32,955 nt of DNA from positions 1 through 32,955 of the forward strand of contig JARKPN010000024.1 in assembly GCA_029975275.1 (NCBI GenBank), written 5' to 3'. Below are positions 31,504 through 32,955 of the stretch, in pieces. The stretch's first letter is position 1. Each line of letters starts with the position of its first letter. Origin of the DNA: Geobacteraceae bacterium. GTDB taxonomy: Bacteria; Desulfobacterota; Desulfuromonadia; Geobacterales; Geobacteraceae. Below the pieces are notes generated by a model. It saw only the letters and a program-made list of their open reading frames with translations. It made no database searches and was not told the DNA's origin. The position numbers were made by a program, and so were the translations under genes.

Positions 31504-31522
31504 CCGCTCCGCCAGGGGTCAC

Positions 31523-32779
31523 TCAATAACCATCCGGACTCCAATTGTCCAAACCCGTAACCGGATCCTTCTGGGGTACTTCATCGGTCCTGTCAATCTG
31601 GGCGTAGGGGTCCGACACTTTCTTTGACGGATCGGTTGTGTCCTCAGTCCAATAGTACGGGGTATTTGTCGCGCCGGACATTCCCTGTGGGTAAAATGCA
31701 TATGAGGAAACGACGGCTCTCCTCTGACGTATGCGGCTCTTGGTGACATTGAACACCATAAAATCCGCGGCAAAGGTGACTTCTCCGGCCGGGTAATGCT
31801 TGCGGACACTTGTCAGGGCCGAGGCCATGGTATCGTCAGCAGCCTGGAAATGGGTGGCAATCGCCAAGCGCGGTGGAGGGCTAATCTGGCTCAGGATGTA
31901 CCCGAAAGCACCTTGCGGCGTATGGGAGCTGTTCTGAACGGATGTGGCATAGCTTAACGCGGCTTGCCAGACTGCCGGGTCCACCTGGCCCGGACTGGTT
32001 ATGCCCATATTTTTCATCGCCCAGACCTCCGCCGGAACGACCATCTCATGGATCAGAACGTCTACCCCTTTTGCCTGGTCGATGAGGTTATAGTTGGGCT
32101 TCGTGTCGCCGGTGAAGATCATCGACAACCCGTTCCATTCGAGCTTGTAGCCGATGGAGCCTCGCCGGCAATGTATCACCGGGAAATGGGTAATCTTGAC
32201 TCCGGTGCTCTTGTTGTAATACGCGATATTATCCCCGTCTTCCTCCCCTTTTTTTGTCCAGTCAAGCTCTATAGGCACTAGGGCGAAGCCGTCATTGGGG
32301 GGGTCGTCCCCCACAGGAACGGCAGGGGTCGGAAGTCCCCAGTTGCCGGGATCGGACGGGTTATTCACATAGCTGGTTGCCCCGAAGCTGAAGCTTTCCG
32401 TATGCCAGCGCATCACTTCGCGGAATTTCTCGCAGTACGCTCTGATCCCGTCCTCGTAAGGCCCGCGGACATTCCCGTTGTCATCCGTATAGGTAAATTC
32501 GGAATTGCACGGTCCCCAGACGTACAGCGGCGACTTGCGATCTTCCGCCGGCCCGAAACAGTAGATGTGCGTAAGATCGCTCATGTGATCGCCATGCAGG
32601 TGGGTCAGAAATATCTTGTTCATCCTGCTCATTGGTATGCCCATGGCGTTATACTTGGCGACCACCCCGCTTCCGCAGTCGAAGACGAATGAATCCCCGC
32701 TCCCCACTTCTACGAAGACGCTGTTGCATTCCTGCGAGAGACGCGGGATACAGGATGTCCCCAGAAATGTGATGCGCAT
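31523..32779 (-). CDS. MBL-fold metallo-hydrolase (5' end probably beyond the window)
   Basis: A metallo-beta-lactamase-fold hydrolase of at least 418 residues. The zinc motif THLHGDH gives His60, His62, Asp64 and His65; FTGDTKPN carries the bridging Asp, and a later THFQAADD segment has the final His. Its architecture resembles the GntH-like group of MBL proteins of uncertain substrate. The only in-frame ATG is 32779, but the frame stays open without a stop to the end of the window, and the upstream codons encode YIPGTETLGSGEM, a pattern I recall just before the first strand in relatives. So the real protein likely begins further right. The gene is convergent with the MreB-like gene. Confidence 0.82.
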   Translation of the reverse strand: MRITFLGTSCIPRLSQECNSVFVEVGSGDSFVFDCGSGVVAKYNAMGIPMSRMNKIFLTHLHGDHMSDLTHIYCFGPAEDRKSPLYVWGPCNSEFTYTDDNGNVRGPYEDGIRAYCEKFREVMRWHTESFSFGATSYVNNPSDPGNWGLPTPAVPVGDDPPNDGFALVPIELDWTKKGEEDGDNIAYYNKSTGVKITHFPVIHCRRGSIGYKLEWNGLSMIFTGDTKPNYNLIDQAKGVDVLIHEMVVPAEVWAMKNMGITSPGQVDPAVWQAALSYATSVQNSSHTPQGAFGYILSQISPPPRLAIATHFQAADDTMASALTSVRKHYPAGEVTFAADFMVFNVTKSRIRQRRAVVSSYAFYPQGMSGATNTPYYWTEDTTDPSKKVSDPYAQIDRTDEVPQKDPVTGLDNWSPDGY

Positions 32780-32955
32780 CTCGCCGGATCCCAGGGTCTC
32801 CGTCCCGGGAATATAAGGAGATGATATGAAAGAAAGCGGTCGTTGACCGCTCCGGGGGTAAGATAGAGCTTTCCGGAGTAGATAGGCTATAGGCTGGATG
32901 TTGTACTGGGGCGTTGACCCTGAAAAGGAGATTAGTCTTCGCCTATAGCTGAAAC
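32780..32955. other. Window edge: open minus frame plus inverted repeats
   Basis: Contains the stop-free minus-strand extension of the MBL gene, which has no ATG, GTG or TTG in frame. It also holds a perfect 7-bp hairpin (AGCGGTC 32835-32841, GACCGCT 32845-32851) and a 9-bp inverted repeat (GCTATAGGC 32886-32894, GCCTATAGC 32941-32949). No + gene is supported. Confidence 0.4.

Noticed and set aside
1-32955. CRISPR arrays, tRNA and rRNA genes
   Set aside because: No regularly spaced direct repeats and no tRNA T-arm or rRNA signature was found by eye. A scan with tRNAscan-SE and a CRISPR finder would settle it.

Overview
The window is high-GC bacterial chromosome. Its gene content points to the Desulfuromonadales, most likely a Geobacter-like organism. 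The hints are a PEP-CTERM-locus type polysaccharide deacetylase, separate glyQ/glyS, a pyruvate phosphate dikinase, palindromic repeats with CAGGCTGTTGAAAAAC ends, and a selenocysteine peroxiredoxin. This placement is inference from gene content only; there is no rRNA or other marker gene here.

Region 1 (1-8404, + strand) is an accessory biosynthetic locus in two tightly packed blocks. Block A (96-5452) encodes a polysaccharide deacetylase, a GT2 glycosyltransferase, a radical SAM/SPASM-like enzyme, an LpxL-type acyltransferase, a free-standing acyl carrier protein and a cobalamin-binding-type radical SAM enzyme. Block B (5752-8404) encodes a FabD-like acyltransferase, a hotdog thioesterase and a second cobalamin-binding-type radical SAM enzyme. 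The blocks are separated by about 300 bp carrying a long inverted repeat. Together they look like a pathway that builds an ACP-bound acyl chain, modifies it by radical chemistry and transfers it to a sugar or lipid. The product is unknown and this is the best candidate for an undescribed system.

Region 2 (8429-12670) holds a vapBC-type toxin-antitoxin pair, divergent from a PEBP/YbhB-family gene across a perfect inverted repeat. It is followed by a six-gene minus-strand run: holin-4-type membrane protein, peroxiredoxin, lipoprotein, folK, a small YHS/TRASH-like protein and an Fsa/TalC transaldolase. The peroxiredoxin has an in-frame TGA exactly where the peroxidatic cysteine should be, so it is read here as a selenoprotein that simple ORF calling breaks in two.

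Region 3 (12671-18050) is a large glutamate synthase gene flanked by two inverted copies of a ~205-bp non-coding element with terminal inverted repeats.

Region 4 (18051-28316) is mostly housekeeping: uvrC (minus), a TPR protein, recO, glyQ-glyS behind a good sigma-70 promoter, ppdK, a 142-bp palindromic MITE-like element, a cold-shock gene with clear promoter and terminator, and a YbaK-type deacylase.

Region 5 (28329-32955) is more mosaic and partly lower in GC. It holds an M48 lipoprotein protease, a gene-poor stretch with decayed remnants, a possible 40-codon ORF coupled to rnk, a divergent MreB-like actin, a HipA fragment and an MBL-fold hydrolase whose 5' end probably runs off the window. 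I saw no rRNA, tRNA or CRISPR array.
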